This document shows, one piece after another, positions 62,785 to 64,000 of a DNA stretch of 64,000 nucleotides; the first letter of the stretch is position 1, and every line of letters starts with the position of its first letter. The stretch comes from Pseudomonadota bacterium. GTDB taxonomy: Bacteria; Pseudomonadota; Gammaproteobacteria; Burkholderiales; Nitrosomonadaceae. The notes beneath the pieces were generated by a model. The model had not been told where the DNA came from and ran no database searches. It worked only from the letters and a program-made list of their open reading frames with translations. The position numbers and the translations under genes were made by a program. The DNA lies in contig JAFEGA010000006.1 in the NCBI GenBank assembly GCA_018240285.1, positions 186,001 through 250,000 on the forward strand, read 5' to 3'.

Positions 62785-63963
62785 ATGCGGGAAGTCGTTG
62801 TTTTGAGCGGTGTGCGAACTGCGATAGGTGATTATGGCGGTGCGCTTAAAGATATCGCACCTGCTGATTTGGCGGCGAAAGTCGTGCGTGAGGCAGTCGT
62901 TCGTGCCGGGATTGACGCTGAAGAAGTCGGGCATTTGGTTTTTGGTAATGTTATTCATAGCGAAGCGCGCGATATGTATCTGGCGCGCGTGGCCTGCATC
63001 GATGGCGGTTTGCCGCAGCATACTTCCGCATTGACGGTGAACCGGTTGTGCGGAAGTGGCCTGCAGGCAATTATTTCAGCAAGTCAGAATATTTTGCTCG
63101 GCGATACTGATGTGGCTGTTGCGGGTGGTGCGGAATCCATGAGCCGCGGCGGTTATTTATTACCTAGTTTACGCTGGGGGCAGCGTATGAACGATGGTGC
63201 AGCGGTAGATATGATGGTGGGCGCATTAACCGATCCGTTTGATCATGTGCATATGGGAATTACTGCTGAAAATATTGCCGCCAAATGGCAAATCAGTCGG
63301 GAGGAACAGGATGCGTTTGCAGCGGAAAGCCATCGGCGCGCTTTGCGGGCGATCAAAAATGGTTATTTCAAGGATCAAATATTACCGGTGGAAGTGGTAA
63401 AACATAAAGAAACCGCTATTTTTGATACCGATGAGCATCCACGTGAAAATTCCAGTCTGGCCAATTTGGCTAAATTGCGACCGGTGTTTCAGAAAGAGGG
63501 TACTGTAACGGCCGGAAATGCTTCCAGTATTAATGATTGCGCTGCCGCTTTGGTATTGATGGAACATAATGCAGCGCGGCAACGTGACCTGAAACCGATG
63601 GCGCGGTTGATTTCGTATGGTCATGCCGGTGTTGACCCTAAATTTATGGGGATGGGGCCGGTTCCTGCCGTTCAGGACGCTTTGCGGCGCGCCGGTCTCA
63701 AAATGGCAGATATGGATGTGATTGAATCCAACGAGGCGTTTGCTGTGCAAGCCTGTGCAGTAGCAAAGGAGCTGCGGTTTGATCCAGAAAAAACTAATCC
63801 GAATGGCGGGGCTGTTGCGCTAGGCCATCCTATCGGTGCAACAGGAAGTATTTTGGTGATCAAAGCGATTTACGAACTGCATCGTTGTGATGGTCAATAT
63901 GCATTGATAACCATGTGTATAGGCGGGGGGCAAGGTATAGCCGCAATTTTTGAGAAGCTTTGA
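62785..63963 (+). CDS. Acetyl-CoA acetyltransferase / thiolase
   Basis: A 392-residue thiolase. The nucleophile Cys lies in TVNRLCGSGLQAIISA (about residue 89). His in GGAVALGHPIGATGS (about 349) and Cys in TMCIGGGQGIA (about 380) complete the active site. The enzyme condenses two acetyl-CoA to acetoacetyl-CoA or splits longer ketoacyl-CoA. It may serve polyhydroxybutyrate synthesis (PhaA/BktB) or fatty acid breakdown; no phaB or phaC is in the window. The remaining 37 bases after the stop hold no gene. Confidence 0.93.
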   Translation: MREVVVLSGVRTAIGDYGGALKDIAPADLAAKVVREAVVRAGIDAEEVGHLVFGNVIHSEARDMYLARVACIDGGLPQHTSALTVNRLCGSGLQAIISASQNILLGDTDVAVAGGAESMSRGGYLLPSLRWGQRMNDGAAVDMMVGALTDPFDHVHMGITAENIAAKWQISREEQDAFAAESHRRALRAIKNGYFKDQILPVEVVKHKETAIFDTDEHPRENSSLANLAKLRPVFQKEGTVTAGNASSINDCAAALVLMEHNAARQRDLKPMARLISYGHAGVDPKFMGMGPVPAVQDALRRAGLKMADMDVIESNEAFAVQACAVAKELRFDPEKTNPNGGAVALGHPIGATGSILVIKAIYELHRCDGQYALITMCIGGGQGIAAIFEKL

Positions 63964-64000
63964 AAGATTCTAAAAAATAATAGTTAATTGGAATTGCGCG

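Noticed and set aside
1-64000. CRISPR array, intact insertion sequence, prophage or replication origin
   Set aside because: No regularly spaced direct repeats, transposase, phage structural genes or DnaA-box cluster were seen on either strand.

Overview
The window is a dense bacterial chromosome segment (about 68 genes, short spacers, no rRNA, tRNA, CRISPR array or intact transposase seen). Gene content points to a betaproteobacterium, most likely a Nitrosomonas-type ammonia oxidiser. The indicators are a small P460-family cytochrome c, RegB/RegA redox sensing, DUF934-linked assimilatory sulfate reduction, a DUF3460 protein, split-alpha Pnt transhydrogenase, and Tol-Pal next to queE/queC. Genus assignment is inference; the class is firmer.

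Layout. 1-4.6 kb: end of serine O-acetyltransferase, a GlcG-like protein, membrane and Tim44-like proteins, a cytochrome c with a His-rich tail, and the regulator CysB. 5-10.9 kb: a sulfate-assimilation cluster (76-aa protein, cysI, DUF934, cysH, cysD, cysN); a palindromic repeat has landed between cysD and cysN. 11-20 kb: a lone receiver, a receiver-EAL protein, a 1182-aa two-flavin oxidoreductase resembling a fused NfnB-NfnA, an Hpt protein, then pntAA-pntAB-pntB. 20-36 kb: a degenerate EAL protein, an RpfE-like protein, icd, csp, clpS-clpA, glyA-nrdR-ribD, regBA, a DAHP synthase, ispH and thiO. 36-42.6 kb: an AT-richer type IV pilus operon (pilE, pilV, pilW, pilX, pilY1, fimT). It ends in a nested repeat element that has removed the 5' half of a comEA gene. 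43-51 kb: cysM, then ybgC-tolQRAB-pal-cpoB-queE-queC. 51-57 kb: a minus-strand run of envelope genes (LTXXQ-like, TraT-like, a Gly/Tyr-rich secreted protein, a TPR membrane protein and a WD40-caspase lipoprotein). 57-64 kb: folB, plsY, tsaD, small proteins, an SDR, the P460-family cytochrome, a second Hpt protein and a thiolase.

The cysE, cysB, cysIHDN and cysM genes together cover sulfate to cysteine. The parts least explained by known systems are three. First, an envelope-anchored caspase/TPR gene pair. Second, the Nfn-like fusion enzyme coupled to an Hpt domain and sitting between c-di-GMP signalling genes and pnt. Third, a four-copy family of short inverted-repeat elements that affects cysDN, the caspase promoter, ispH and comEA. 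Positions and motifs were read by eye; functions are by family recognition, without database searches.
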